Positions 26,532 to 34,365 of a stretch of 64,000 nt of DNA are shown piece by piece. The DNA is taken from positions 7,502,001 through 7,566,000 of the forward strand of contig OY969916.1 in assembly GCA_963704535.1 (NCBI GenBank), written 5' to 3'. The translations under genes were made by a program, and so were the position numbers. A model generated the notes under the pieces. It made no database searches, was not told the origin of the DNA, and worked only from the letters and a program-made list of their open reading frames with translations. Source of the stretch: G963704535 sp963704535. GTDB lineage: Bacteria > Chloroflexota > Chloroflexia > Chloroflexales > Roseiflexaceae. Each line of letters starts with the position of its first letter. The first letter of the stretch is position 1.

Positions 26532-27163
26532 TGCTCCCCCATCGGTTCCTTGCAATCCCCGCAGATGAGCCGCGCGCCAGGCTTGGCCCAGGCGCTCTGC
26601 CCGCACTCCAGGCAGGTGTACTTGGTCTTGTTTTTGCTCGGCTTGCCGGCCTTCGCGTGCTCGCGTGACCGCCACTTGAGAGTCAGGTCAGTGTCGATCA
26701 GTCCTCGTGCTGCCCGCTCGAATGCACCGCCAAGCGTGATCAGGTGCGTGACCCGTTGGTCAGTCATTTTACCACCAGGCGTACCTGTATGGGTCGGCGT
26801 CAGCCCGATCGCGATCATTTTCCGCGCCCACTCCTGGTTGTGATAGCCGTTCCTGCTCGGCTTCCCGAAATGGTGCTGCCACAGATGCGCCATTTCGTGA
26901 GCAAGGGTGTTGAGGGTTTCCAGGTCCGGGCGGTGAAAGTGCGCCGGATTCATGGCGATCTCATCGGTCGTCACGTCGCCGGCGGCGCGGTTCTCGAAAC
27001 TATCGCCGGAGAAGTAGCTGTAGGCGCCCTTGTGCCGCTGGAGCGTGATCAGGCACGGCGGCAGCTCGTCGGCGAACAGGGCATCATTCAGATAGTCATA
27101 GGCTTGCTGAAAAGCCTCGTATTGCTCGGCTAAAAAAGCTGACGGCCTAACAGTTGTTACCTG
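26528..27163 (-). pseudogene. SprT-like metallopeptidase, 5' end missing
   Basis: The frame contains the zinc-protease motif LAHEMAHLWQHHFG, a downstream zinc ribbon (CLECGQSAW ... CGDCKEP) and upstream SprT-like sequence (YLNDALFADELPPCLI). The open frame extends to 27163 but has no ATG, GTG or TTG before GTG 26974. A start there would lose the first conserved part, so the gene appears cut at the 5' side beside tRNA-Pro. SprT-like proteins cleave DNA-bound proteins; family and mobile-element relatives are common. Typical of integrated elements. Confidence 0.7.
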
Positions 27164-27170
27164 TTAGGCC
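27144..27170 (-). terminator. Terminator of tRNA-Pro
   Basis: A perfect 10-bp stem (GGCCTAACAG/CTGTTAGGCC) with a 7-base loop. On the minus strand it is followed seven bases later by a run of T's (CTTTTTT). It lies downstream of tRNA-Pro and exactly at the broken 5' end of the SprT-like gene. Confidence 0.7.
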
Positions 27171-27233
27171 GCCATTGTCCTGAAATCCTGGGGAGTTATA
27201 GGACAACCCCTGCGGGTTTCCCTCAAAGCTGAT

Positions 27234-27310
<77 letters not shown>

Positions 27311-27365
27311 ACAACGCGCTAGATCATACGTGATTAGCGCAGGTTTGTCAAGGGAAATAAAGCCT

Positions 27366-27401
27366 CGTGGGTCGTATGCCAGCTTCGGCACACGACCCAC
27401 G
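27366..27401 (-). terminator. Terminator-like hairpin after pnp
   Basis: CGTGGGTCGT and ACGACCCACG form a stem, extended by GCC/GGC around one mismatch. On the minus strand it is followed by AGGCTTTATTT. It lies between pnp and tRNA-Pro. Confidence 0.6.
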
Positions 27402-27445
27402 ATGGACCTACGAGGGCCAATTCTGGCCCGCCATTGATTGATGGG

Positions 27446-29707
27446 CTAGCGAGGATCGCGCCGGCGTGGCCGATCGCGATCGGGTGGGCCGCCGCGGCCA
27501 CCATCGCCGCGCGGGCCGCGCCCACCATCGCCCCGGCCGCCACTACTGTCGCGCAGGCCGCGCCCGCCGCCCGCCGCCCGTCGCTCCTCCGGCGTCTCGC
27601 CGGTGAGGATCGCGCGCCGCGACAGGCTGACCTTGCCGGTGCCCTGTTCCACACCAATCACCATCACGTTGATCTCATCGCCCAACTGAACCACATCTTC
27701 GACGTTCTCAACGCGCTGCTCGTCAAGCTCGGAGACGTGGACCATGCCATCCTTGCCGGGAATCAGGTTGACGAAAGCGCCGAACGGCATGATCCGCACG
27801 ACTTTGCCCAGGAAAACCTCACCAACCTTGATCTCGCGGGTCAATGCCTCGACCATCGCGACCGCTTTCTGGGCCGCCTCGCCATCAGCCGTAGCGATGA
27901 AGACCCGGCCATCGTCCTCGACGTCGATCGTCGCGCCGGTTTGCTCGATAATACTGCGGATGGTCTTGCCGCCAGGTCCGATCAGCGCGCCGATCTTTTC
28001 GGGGTCGATCTTGAGGATAATGATGCGCGGCGCGTGCGGCGACAGCTCGGAGCGCGATTGGTCGATCACATCATTCATCTTGCCGAGGATGTGTACCCGA
28101 CCCTCGCGCGCCTGCCCAAACGCCTCGCGCATGATATCGAAGGTGATGCCGGTGGTCTTGATGTCCATTTGCAGCCCGGTGACGCCCTCGGAGGTGCCGG
28201 CGACTTTGAAGTCCATGTCGCCCAGGTTATCCTCGATGCCCTGGATATCGGTCAGTACCTTCCAGCGGCCATCCTTGCCGGTGATCAGGCCCATCGCCAC
28301 GCCGGCGACCGGCCGCTTGATCGGCACGCCGGCGTCCATGAGCGAGAGACTGGAGCCGCACACCGAGGCCATCGACGAGGAGCCGTTCGAGGACAGCACC
28401 TCGGAGACCAGGCGCATAGTGTAGGGAAACTCGTCCTCTTTGGGCAGAACCGCCAGCAGCGCGCGCTCGGCCAGCGCGCCGTGGCCGATATCGCGGCGGC
28501 GCGGGCCGCGCAGCGGGCGGGCCTCGCCGGTGGAGAAGGGCGGGAAGTTATAGTGGTGGAGGTAGCGCTTGGTCGTCTCCACGCCCAAGTCGTCGAGCCG
28601 CTGCTCCTCGCCGGGCGAACCGAGCGTCGTGATCGTCAGCACCTGCGTCTGGCCGCGGGTGAATAGGCCGCTGCCGTGGACGCGCGGCAGCAGGCCGACC
28701 TCGACGCTGATCGGGCGGATATCGGTCGGGCCGCGCCCGTCGACGCGCTGGCCGCTCTCCAGGACGGTCGAGCGAACCTCTTCCTTCAGCAAGGCATCAT
28801 AGGCCTTTTGGACCTGCTTGGTGCGCGCGAGCAACTCCTCCTCCGGCTCATCGGCGGTGAAGTGCGCCAGCACATCCAAGCGCAGCGCGTCGGTCCCCTC
28901 GCTGCGGGCGGTCTTATCGGGGTTGTTGAGCGCCTCTTTGAGCCGGGTGCCCATGTAGGCCGCCAGCGCTTCAGCAAGCGAGGTGTCGGCGACGGGCGGG
29001 GTGAACTCGCGCTTGGGCCGGCCGGCGAGCGCCACCAGCTGATCCTGGAGTTCGACGATCTGCTTGCAGATCGCATGGCCTTGCATGACTGCATCGAGCA
29101 TCACATCGTCGGGTAGCTCGTCGGCGCCGGCTTCGACCATCAGCACCGCATCCCTGGTGCCGGCCACGATCAGGTCAAGCCGGCTGTTGGCCATATCGGC
29201 CATCTCCGGGTTGATCACCAGTTGATTGTCGAGGTGGCCGACCTGCACCGCGCCGACCGGCCCGGCGAACGGGATGTCGGAGATCGCAAGCGCCGCCGAC
29301 GCGCCGATGATCGCCAAAGAGCTGGGGTCGTTGATCATATCGATCGCGAAGGTCGTGATGATCACCTGGACTTCGTTGGCGTAGCCTTTCGGGAACAGCG
29401 GCCGCAGCGGTCGGTCGGTCAGTCGCGAGGTCAGGATCGCCGTCTGGGTCGGGCGGCCCTCGCGCTTGAAGAAGCTACCGGGGATCTTGCCGGCGGCGTA
29501 CATCTTCTCTTCGTAGTCGATCGTCAGCGGGAAGAAGTCGATGCCCTCGCGCGGCACTCGGGCGCCGACGACAGTGGCGAGCAGAACCGTATCGCCATAG
29601 CGGACGGTCACGGCGCCGTCGGCCAGCTCGGCCAGCCGGCCAGTCTCCAGAGTGAGCGTCCGCCCAGCGATCTCGGCGCTGACGGAGTGGGTTTGCCTTT
29701 CTGACAT
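27446..29707 (-). CDS. pnp: Polyribonucleotide nucleotidyltransferase (PNPase)
   Basis: 753 residues in the full family layout: two RNase PH domains (the second with GPRRRDIGHGALAERAL), a KH domain (IGPGGKTIRSIIEQTGA) and an S1 domain (GKVVRIMPFGAFVNLIPGKDGMVH in part). A disordered Arg/Gly-rich tail follows from about residue 715. The enzyme degrades RNA 3' to 5' with phosphate and is a degradosome component. ATG 29707 follows AAGGA. It lies after rpsO on the same strand, the usual rpsO-pnp pair. Confidence 0.98.
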   Translation of the reverse strand: MSERQTHSVSAEIAGRTLTLETGRLAELADGAVTVRYGDTVLLATVVGARVPREGIDFFPLTIDYEEKMYAAGKIPGSFFKREGRPTQTAILTSRLTDRPLRPLFPKGYANEVQVIITTFAIDMINDPSSLAIIGASAALAISDIPFAGPVGAVQVGHLDNQLVINPEMADMANSRLDLIVAGTRDAVLMVEAGADELPDDVMLDAVMQGHAICKQIVELQDQLVALAGRPKREFTPPVADTSLAEALAAYMGTRLKEALNNPDKTARSEGTDALRLDVLAHFTADEPEEELLARTKQVQKAYDALLKEEVRSTVLESGQRVDGRGPTDIRPISVEVGLLPRVHGSGLFTRGQTQVLTITTLGSPGEEQRLDDLGVETTKRYLHHYNFPPFSTGEARPLRGPRRRDIGHGALAERALLAVLPKEDEFPYTMRLVSEVLSSNGSSSMASVCGSSLSLMDAGVPIKRPVAGVAMGLITGKDGRWKVLTDIQGIEDNLGDMDFKVAGTSEGVTGLQMDIKTTGITFDIMREAFGQAREGRVHILGKMNDVIDQSRSELSPHAPRIIILKIDPEKIGALIGPGGKTIRSIIEQTGATIDVEDDGRVFIATADGEAAQKAVAMVEALTREIKVGEVFLGKVVRIMPFGAFVNLIPGKDGMVHVSELDEQRVENVEDVVQLGDEINVMVIGVEQGTGKVSLSRRAILTGETPEERRAAGGGRGLRDSSGGRGDGGRGPRGDGGRGGPPDRDRPRRRDPR

Positions 29708-30017
29708 AACGCTTTCCTTGGGCTGCTCTCGCAGCCAAACGAGGGGCGTTAGGTACTGGAGGCTGTTTCTCAGCGATTACCAGCCACTGACCACCGCTTA
29801 TAAGAAGCGATCGTCGGTCGCCGGTCGTCGGTGAGCGTCAATCTCCAATCCCTAACGGCCCCAGACGACATACCGGAGCTTACAACAGGCACAAGCCCAG
29901 GGAGGTCGCTCCCTGGGCTTGCAAGAGTTACACAACTTCGAAGCGCCACCAAGATTCGCGATTGCCGAACAGACGACATCGGCACCGAGCCTGTTGAGAT
30001 CGTCCCATTCTGCGTAT
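29708..30017. promoter_or_regulatory. rpsO-pnp intergenic leader with strong hairpin
   Basis: This 310-base gap holds a perfect 13-bp stem with a four-base loop at 29892-29921 (CAAGCCCAGGGAG and its complement) and no T-run. In other bacteria the pnp leader is a double-stranded RNase III target that lets PNPase control its own message. This hairpin is a candidate for such a site. GGTCGTCGG-type repeats lie at 29810-29835. Confidence 0.45.
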
Positions 30018-30302
30018 TTATCTCCTGGCCACAAAGTCGCGCAGGCCAAGCCGTTCGATCAGCGTGCGATAGCGGTCTTTATCCTTGCCGCTCAGGTAGG
30101 CCAGAAGCCGGCGACGGCGACCGACCAGCTTCAGCAAGCCGCGCCGCGAGTGATGGTCATGGGCATGGATCTTCAGGTGCTCAATGAGCTGGTTGATGCG
30201 CTCGGTCAGCAGCGCGACCTGAACTTCTGGCGACCCGGTATCGCCCCCGTGGACTTGGTAATCGGTGATCAGGCCAGTCTTCTCGTCTTTTTCTAACGCC
30301 AC
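30018..30302 (-). CDS. rpsO: 30S ribosomal protein S15
   Basis: 94 residues: ALEKDEKTGLITDYQVHGGD, then the family signature HDHHSRRGLLKLVGRRRRLLAYL. It binds 16S rRNA early in small-subunit assembly. The start codon is GTG at 30302 with AGGAGGAAC upstream. First gene of the rpsO-pnp pair. Confidence 0.98.
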   Translation of the reverse strand: MALEKDEKTGLITDYQVHGGDTGSPEVQVALLTERINQLIEHLKIHAHDHHSRRGLLKLVGRRRRLLAYLSGKDKDRYRTLIERLGLRDFVARR

Positions 30303-30618
30303 AGATCGTTCCTCCTTAATCGCGATCGGGCCGGCGCAGCCCGTCGTTCGCCCGTTGCAAGCCAGCCGGTATTATAACATAACATGCTGAAAAACGTAAA
30401 ACGTGATGCGTGAGTAACTGTTCACAGTTGGGGTAGGCTTCCGCATACTGCATCCCCAGAGCCTGAATCTCACTCACCAGCTTCACATAGTTCGCCCACG
30501 CTGAGTGTGAGTTGATGGAGCGAGTGGCCGATGTGTCCTCGGCTGAACGGCGGATGCGCCGCTCGGCCCCTTGGGCGATACGCGCTGGCACGCCACGTGC
30601 TATAGTAACGGCAGAATA

Positions 30619-30807
30619 TTAAAACGCGGCGGTCACCGGCGCCAGGCTCGCGCCACTGTCTATACGCCGCTTCCCTTCTCTTCCACGGCTGCCCTTCGGC
30701 GGCCGTTTTTGTTGCTCGAAATGATACTTGACTTTCCAGAGTAGGAATGTTATACTCGCCGCCATTATCAGCAATGTGATGAACAGCACGATGTACCACT
30801 CGCTCAT
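30619..30807 (-). CDS. Possible small membrane protein
   Basis: 62 residues starting MSEWYIVLFITLLIMAASITFLLW, a single strong membrane segment, followed by a basic tail. No clear ribosome-binding site. It overlaps, on the opposite strand, a candidate leader peptide. The topology is convincing but expression is doubtful. Confidence 0.35.
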   Translation of the reverse strand: MSEWYIVLFITLLIMAASITFLLWKVKYHFEQQKRPPKGSRGREGKRRIDSGASLAPVTAAF

Positions 30808-30853
30808 TAAGCAGGCCAAGCGCAGCAAACAGCCGGACCGGAGGTCTGGTTAG
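30791..30853 (+). CDS. Candidate lysine leader peptide
   Basis: A 20-residue frame MYHSLIKQAKRSKQPDRRSG with lysines at 7, 10 and 13. It ends inside the first arm of a switching RNA structure (30833-30850) upstream of the lysine operon. A peptide rich in the end product's codons, ending at a hairpin pair before a terminator, is the classical attenuation layout. The ribosome-binding site is weak, so translation is uncertain. Confidence 0.35.
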   Translation: MYHSLIKQAKRSKQPDRRSG

Positions 30854-30921
30854 GCACGCTTGTCCTCGCGCGAGATTGACGACAGGCCCGCTTCACCAGA
30901 CCGATGGTGAAGCGGGCTTTT
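30833..30921 (+). promoter_or_regulatory. Candidate transcription attenuator of the lysine operon
   Basis: Three exclusive pairings can be drawn. The first is CCGGACC with GGTCTGG (30833-30839/30843-30849). The second is GGTCTGGT with ACCAGACC (30843-30850/30895-30902). The third is a 13-bp terminator stem (30886-30898/30905-30917) followed by TTTT. The second pairing would break the terminator. No plus-strand gene ends just before it, so it serves what lies downstream. About 530 bases separate it from lysT. Confidence 0.45.
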
Positions 30922-30940
30922 GATTGTCCGGTGAGACTGG

Positions 30941-31026
30941 AAAAAAGGGTTTGAGGGGGCTGCCCCTCAGTGTCTCCCCCACTCACACTGTAAAGTCAAA
31001 TGGCGCCGCCCGAAACCTTGCCTAAC
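30941..31026 (+). repeat. Dispersed palindromic element, copy 2
   Basis: Reads AAAGGGTTTGAGGGGGCTGC, then CCCCTCAGTGTCTCCCCCA, CTGTAAAGT and AATGGCGCCGCCCGAAACCTT. It is very close to the copies at 14166-14250 and 62690-62790. Confidence 0.8.
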
Positions 31027-31052
31027 TGCGTTACCGATAGAGGAGACTGACA

Positions 31053-31175
31053 ATGAAACAGCTCAAGCAGGCTCTGCTCCGCGCAAAGAAGCGCACGGTC
31101 GTCGTTTTCGCCGGCTCGTTCGCGATCAGCAGACGGAGGAGTTGCCATGCGCCGCCTGAACCGTTGTCACGCTAG
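31053..31175 (+). CDS. Small basic ORF upstream of lysT
   Basis: 40 residues beginning MKQLKQALLRAKKRTVVVFA, with a good ribosome-binding site (GAGGAG, six bases before the ATG). It has four lysines in the first 13 residues, like the shorter leader peptide 260 bases upstream. It may be a second leader peptide or a small membrane-associated protein. No known family. Confidence 0.4.
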   Translation: MKQLKQALLRAKKRTVVVFAGSFAISRRRSCHAPPEPLSR

Positions 31176-31317
31176 CCTGTCTCCGCGATTGAGGGCCGCG
31201 CTGCACCTCGCCCAAGGGCGAGCGCCCGCATGCTGGTGCTCTCAGTCGGTCACGCCCGGCGGTGGCTTCAGCCGGATCTGGCAGCCATTCGGGCTTTCGG
31301 GCGGCTGCCGCGCTCAC

Positions 31318-31450
31318 AAAGGACGAACGATGAACGCTCAAGTGCGTTTGTCGTTCGTCCTTCGTCGTTCGGTGGGGCGTATGCAAGGTGGGGCGTATGC
31401 AAGGTGGGGCGTATGCAATACGCCCTTACGTGTAGTAGGAGCACCGAGCT
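31318..31450. repeat. Inverted and direct repeats before lysT
   Basis: AAGGACGAACGA and its complement form a 12-bp stem (31318-31365). A 16-base unit GTGGGGCGTATGCAAG is then repeated about three times (31372-31420). The ribosome-binding site TAGGAGCAC for lysT follows at about 31437. Confidence 0.7.
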
Positions 31451-32710
31451 ATGGCAGCGACTCTCGCAGAGCAGATCCTCTCGCACGCCGCCGGGCGCCC
31501 GGTTCGCGCCGGCGAGAACGTGGTCGTCCGGGTGGACTTGGCGATGATGCACGACAGCATCTCGCCCAGCATTATCAAGATCTTGCATGGCGAGTTGGGC
31601 GCCGAGCGGGTCTGGGACCCGGAGCGGATCGCGGTGGTGGTGGACCACGTGGCCCCGGCGGCTACGATCCAGAACGCCGAGCACCAGGCCAACCTGCGCC
31701 GTTGGGTGCGCGGGCAGGGCATCACGCACCTGTTCGATGTTGGGCGCGGCATCTCGCATCCGGTGCTGGTCGAGGAGGGGCTGGCGCGGCCCGGCATGTT
31801 GATCATCGGCAGCGATTCGCACTCGACCGGCTACGGTTGTGTGGGCGCCTTCGGGACTGGGATGGGCTCGACCGATATGGCGCTGGCGCTGGCGACCGGC
31901 CAGACCTGGCTGCGGGTGCCCGAGACGGTGCGCGTCCTGGCGCGGGGCCGCTTCCGCCCCGGCGTGGGCGCGAAGGACCTGGGGCTGTGCGCGGCGCGGC
32001 AAATCGGCGCCGATGGCGCGACCTACCAATCGGTCGAGTGGCACGGGGTGGACTTCCTGGACATCGGCGAGCGGATGACGCTGGCGACGCTGTCGATCGA
32101 GGTCGGCGGCAAGGCCGGGCTGGTCCCGCCGACCGGGCCGGGGTGGGAGGCGCACGCGGCCCGGCGCGGCCTCCAGGTGCCGGGGTGGCTGCGGGTCAAT
32201 GAGGGCGCGAGCTACCGCCAGACGGTCGAGATCGATCTCGACGGGCTTGAGCCACAGATCAGTGTGCCGCACTACGTCGATAATGTCGTGGACCTGGGCG
32301 ACGTGGGGCGCGTGGCGGTGGATGTGGTCTACATCGGCACGTGTACCAATGGCCACTATGGCGACATGGCGGCGGCCGCGCGCATTCTGCGGGGGCGGCG
32401 GGTGGCTAGCGGCGTACGCCTGCTGGTGGTGCCGGCGTCGAGCGAGGCGCTGCTACAGGCGACCGAGGACGGGACGCTGGCGACGCTGCTGGCGGCCGGC
32501 GCGGCGCTGGGCACGCCCGGCTGCGGCGCGTGTATCGGCAGGCATATGGGCGTGTTGGCGCCGGGCGAGGTCTGCCTGTTCACCGGCAACCGCAATTTCC
32601 GGGGGCGCATGGGTTCGCCGGAGGCGCGCATCTACCTGGCCTCGCCGGAGGTCGCCGCCGCCACTGCGCTCACCGGGTATATCACGCATCCGCAGGAGGT
32701 GACAAGATGA
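31451..32710 (+). CDS. lysT: Homoaconitase large subunit
   Basis: A 419-residue aconitase-superfamily large subunit of the short LeuC-like form. The substrate-entry motif IIGSDSHSTGYGCVGAFGTG is clear, and the three cluster cysteines lie in GTCTNGHYGD and GCGACIGRHMG. It would bind a [4Fe-4S] cluster and convert homocitrate to homoisocitrate with the small subunit. In isolation it could be isopropylmalate isomerase; the adjacent lysW, lysX and other AAA-pathway genes favour lysine. The start is after TAGGAG. Confidence 0.85.
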   Translation: MAATLAEQILSHAAGRPVRAGENVVVRVDLAMMHDSISPSIIKILHGELGAERVWDPERIAVVVDHVAPAATIQNAEHQANLRRWVRGQGITHLFDVGRGISHPVLVEEGLARPGMLIIGSDSHSTGYGCVGAFGTGMGSTDMALALATGQTWLRVPETVRVLARGRFRPGVGAKDLGLCAARQIGADGATYQSVEWHGVDFLDIGERMTLATLSIEVGGKAGLVPPTGPGWEAHAARRGLQVPGWLRVNEGASYRQTVEIDLDGLEPQISVPHYVDNVVDLGDVGRVAVDVVYIGTCTNGHYGDMAAAARILRGRRVASGVRLLVVPASSEALLQATEDGTLATLLAAGAALGTPGCGACIGRHMGVLAPGEVCLFTGNRNFRGRMGSPEARIYLASPEVAAATALTGYITHPQEVTR

Positions 32711-32812
32711 CAAGACGACAAGGTGAAGGGGTGAAAGGGTGAAAGGGTGAAGGGGTGACAAGGTGACACTTTACGCAACACGCATCACGCAACACGTTTC
32801 ACGTTTCACGGA
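32706..32812. repeat. Heptamer arrays GTGAAAG/GTGAAGG and ACGCAAC
   Basis: GTGAAAG or GTGAAGG is repeated about five times at 32721-32760, followed by ACGCAAC and TTTCACG units to 32812. They fill the gap between lysT and lysU. Confidence 0.88.
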
Positions 32813-32840
32813 TTATGGACGATGTAAGTAGGAGCACATA

Positions 32841-33416
32841 ATGGCACGCGTATGGCTCTTTGGCCCGAATGTTAATACCGACCAGATTGTTCCTGGTCGC
32901 TATGCGCCGTATATGCTGAAGGATGAGGCGGAGCTGCGCAAGTACCCGTTTGTGGAGGCGCGGCCTGAGTTTGCTTCGGCAGTGCGGCCCGGCGATCTGA
33001 TCGTGGCCGGCCCGAATTTCGGCTGCGGCTCGTCGCGCGAGTATGCGCCGCTGGCGCTCAAGCTGGCCGGTGTCGGGGCGATCGTGGCGCCGCTGTTCGC
33101 GCGGATCTTTTATCGCAATGCGCTCAACCTCGGCATTGCCTGCTTCGAGGCCGACTTGACCGGCAGCCTGCACGATGGGCAGGAGGTGGAGTTCGAGCTG
33201 GAGGCCGGGCGCCTCGTGGCCGACGGCCAGGTGATCCAGCTCCCGCCACCACCGGCGTTTCTGCGCGAGGTCTGGGCGGCCGGCGGGATCGTACACTACT
33301 ATAGGCGCCACGGGCGCTTCCCCGGCGAGGTTGAACGGGGAAGCAGCGGAGTGTTTGAACGGGGAAGCAGCGGAATGGCGGAAGCGGCGGAAGAGCATTA
33401 CGAGGAGCCGCGATGA
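32841..33416 (+). CDS. lysU: Homoaconitase small subunit
   Basis: 191 residues, LeuD-like: LFGPNVNTDQIVPGRY, then GPNFGCGSSREYAPLALKLAG, the swivel-domain substrate loop. The family core ends at about residue 160. The tail (GEVERGSSGVFERGSSGMAE) is read from a 24-base direct repeat at 33331-33380 and is not conserved. The ribosome-binding site TAGGAGCAC matches that of lysT. The stop overlaps the next start (ATGA). Confidence 0.88.
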   Translation: MARVWLFGPNVNTDQIVPGRYAPYMLKDEAELRKYPFVEARPEFASAVRPGDLIVAGPNFGCGSSREYAPLALKLAGVGAIVAPLFARIFYRNALNLGIACFEADLTGSLHDGQEVEFELEAGRLVADGQVIQLPPPPAFLREVWAAGGIVHYYRRHGRFPGEVERGSSGVFERGSSGMAEAAEEHYEEPR

Positions 33417-34036
33417 ACCGACCTTTCGCCGCTTCCTATTCTTCCGCCGTTCCGGCTTCCTCTGCTCCCGGCGTTCCGGTGTTCCGCGTGCTGGTGGTGC
33501 CGGGCGATGGCATCGGGCGCGAGGTGATCCCGGCCGCCGTGCGGGTGTTGGAGGCCACTGGGTTGCCGTTGGCGTTTGTGCCGGCCGAGGCGGGCTGGGA
33601 CTGCTTTGAGCGCCACGGTACCAGCCTGCCCGACGCGACGTTGGCGGCGGGCGAGGCGGATGCGGTCCACGGCGCGGCGCCGGATATCGCGGGCCGGGGG
33701 ATCGCGAATCCGCTGGCCGCGATCGGGTGCGCGGCGATGCTGCTGGGGTACCTGGGCCGACCACCGGAGAATAGAGAACAAAGAACAAAGAACAAAGAAC
33801 AAAACACGACCGCCGACCGCCGACCGCCGACCGCCAGACAACAAACGAGCGACGTGACACGCAACACGCAACACGCAACACGTAGGATGGACAACGCACA
33901 GGTGTGGGCTGGGCGGATACGGGCTGCGGTGGAGGCGACGCTTGCAAGCGGCATGCGTACGCCGGATCTGGGCGGGACGGCGCGAACGGAGGATGTGACG
34001 CGCGCGGTGATCGATGCGATGACCAACCTTCCTTGA
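33413..34036 (+). pseudogene. Homoisocitrate dehydrogenase, large internal deletion
   Basis: 207 residues, against about 335-350 for the family. The N-terminus (VLVVPGDGIGREVIPAAVRVLEA, about 26-48) leads to GEADAV, then jumps straight to HGAAPDIAGRGIANPLAAI, which belongs near residue 250. About 170 residues with the substrate arginines, catalytic lysine/tyrosine and metal aspartates are missing. After GYLGRPPEN a 45-residue insert read from AAAGAAC, GACCGCC and ACGCAAC heptamers precedes the last helix (WAGRIRAAVEATLASG). It would normally oxidise homoisocitrate to 2-oxoadipate. As it stands it cannot be active; deletion or assembly collapse are both possible. Confidence 0.8.
33766..33895. 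repeat. Heptamer arrays inside the homoisocitrate dehydrogenase frame
   Basis: Units AACAAAG, GACCGCC and ACGCAAC follow each other and stay in frame, encoding an insert such as NREQRTKNKEQN and TRNTQHATRR. Confidence 0.9.
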
Positions 34037-34110
34037 GGCCGCCGCGCGGCGTTCAAGCGGGTCGGGCTGCTTCTTTCAGTGCTTGGTTCTCGGCTCTCAG
34101 ATGCTTCTTT

Positions 34111-34170
34111 GTCCCTTTTCAATGTGGGTGGGGAGATTGAGGGGGCAGCCCCCTCAACCCCTTTTTCTAG
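34111..34170 (-). repeat. Dispersed palindromic element, copy 3
   Basis: On the minus strand it reads AAAAAGGGGTTGAGGGGGCT, then GCCCCCTCAATCTCCCCACCCACATTG. A shorter copy ending 27 bases before lysW. Confidence 0.7.
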
Positions 34171-34196
34171 AAAAGAACCTGAAGGAGGAATAACCA

Positions 34197-34364
34197 ATGA
34201 CCGCCAATTGCCCTGAGTGTGATGCCACGCTTGCGCTGGCCGATGATGTGGTGGAGGGGGAGATCGTGGTGTGCTCCGATTGCGCCGCCGAGCTGGAGGT
34301 GCGCGGGGTGGACCCGGTGGCGCTGGCGCTGGCGCCGGAGGTGGGGGAGGATTGGGGTGAGTAA
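34197..34364 (+). CDS. lysW: Amino-group carrier protein LysW
   Basis: 55 residues, too short for most gene finders. CPEC and CSDC form the zinc-binding knuckle, the body is acidic, and the protein ends in EDWGE, the defining C-terminal motif. The gamma-carboxyl of the last glutamate is joined to alpha-aminoadipate (or glutamate) and shields its amino group through the next steps. Strong GAAGGAGG before ATG 34197. lysX follows after one base. Confidence 0.96.
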   Translation: MTANCPECDATLALADDVVEGEIVVCSDCAAELEVRGVDPVALALAPEVGEDWGE

Positions 34365-34365
34365 A

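Noticed and set aside
27434..28666. Plus-strand frame over pnp
   Set aside because: It is antisense to well-conserved PNPase and has low-complexity His/Asp/Arg content.
30316..30591. 91-residue minus-strand frame after rpsO
   Set aside because: No ribosome-binding site, no domain, and composition unlike neighbouring genes.
31147..31440. Frame starting with a GGAGGAG site upstream of lysT
   Set aside because: It runs on through lysT in the wrong frame and its sequence is Arg/Gly-rich as expected of an out-of-frame GC-rich read; only the ribosome-binding site speaks for it.
30303..31450. Lysine riboswitch (L box) or T box before lysT
   Set aside because: I could not find the conserved core motifs of either; the leader-peptide attenuator fits better.
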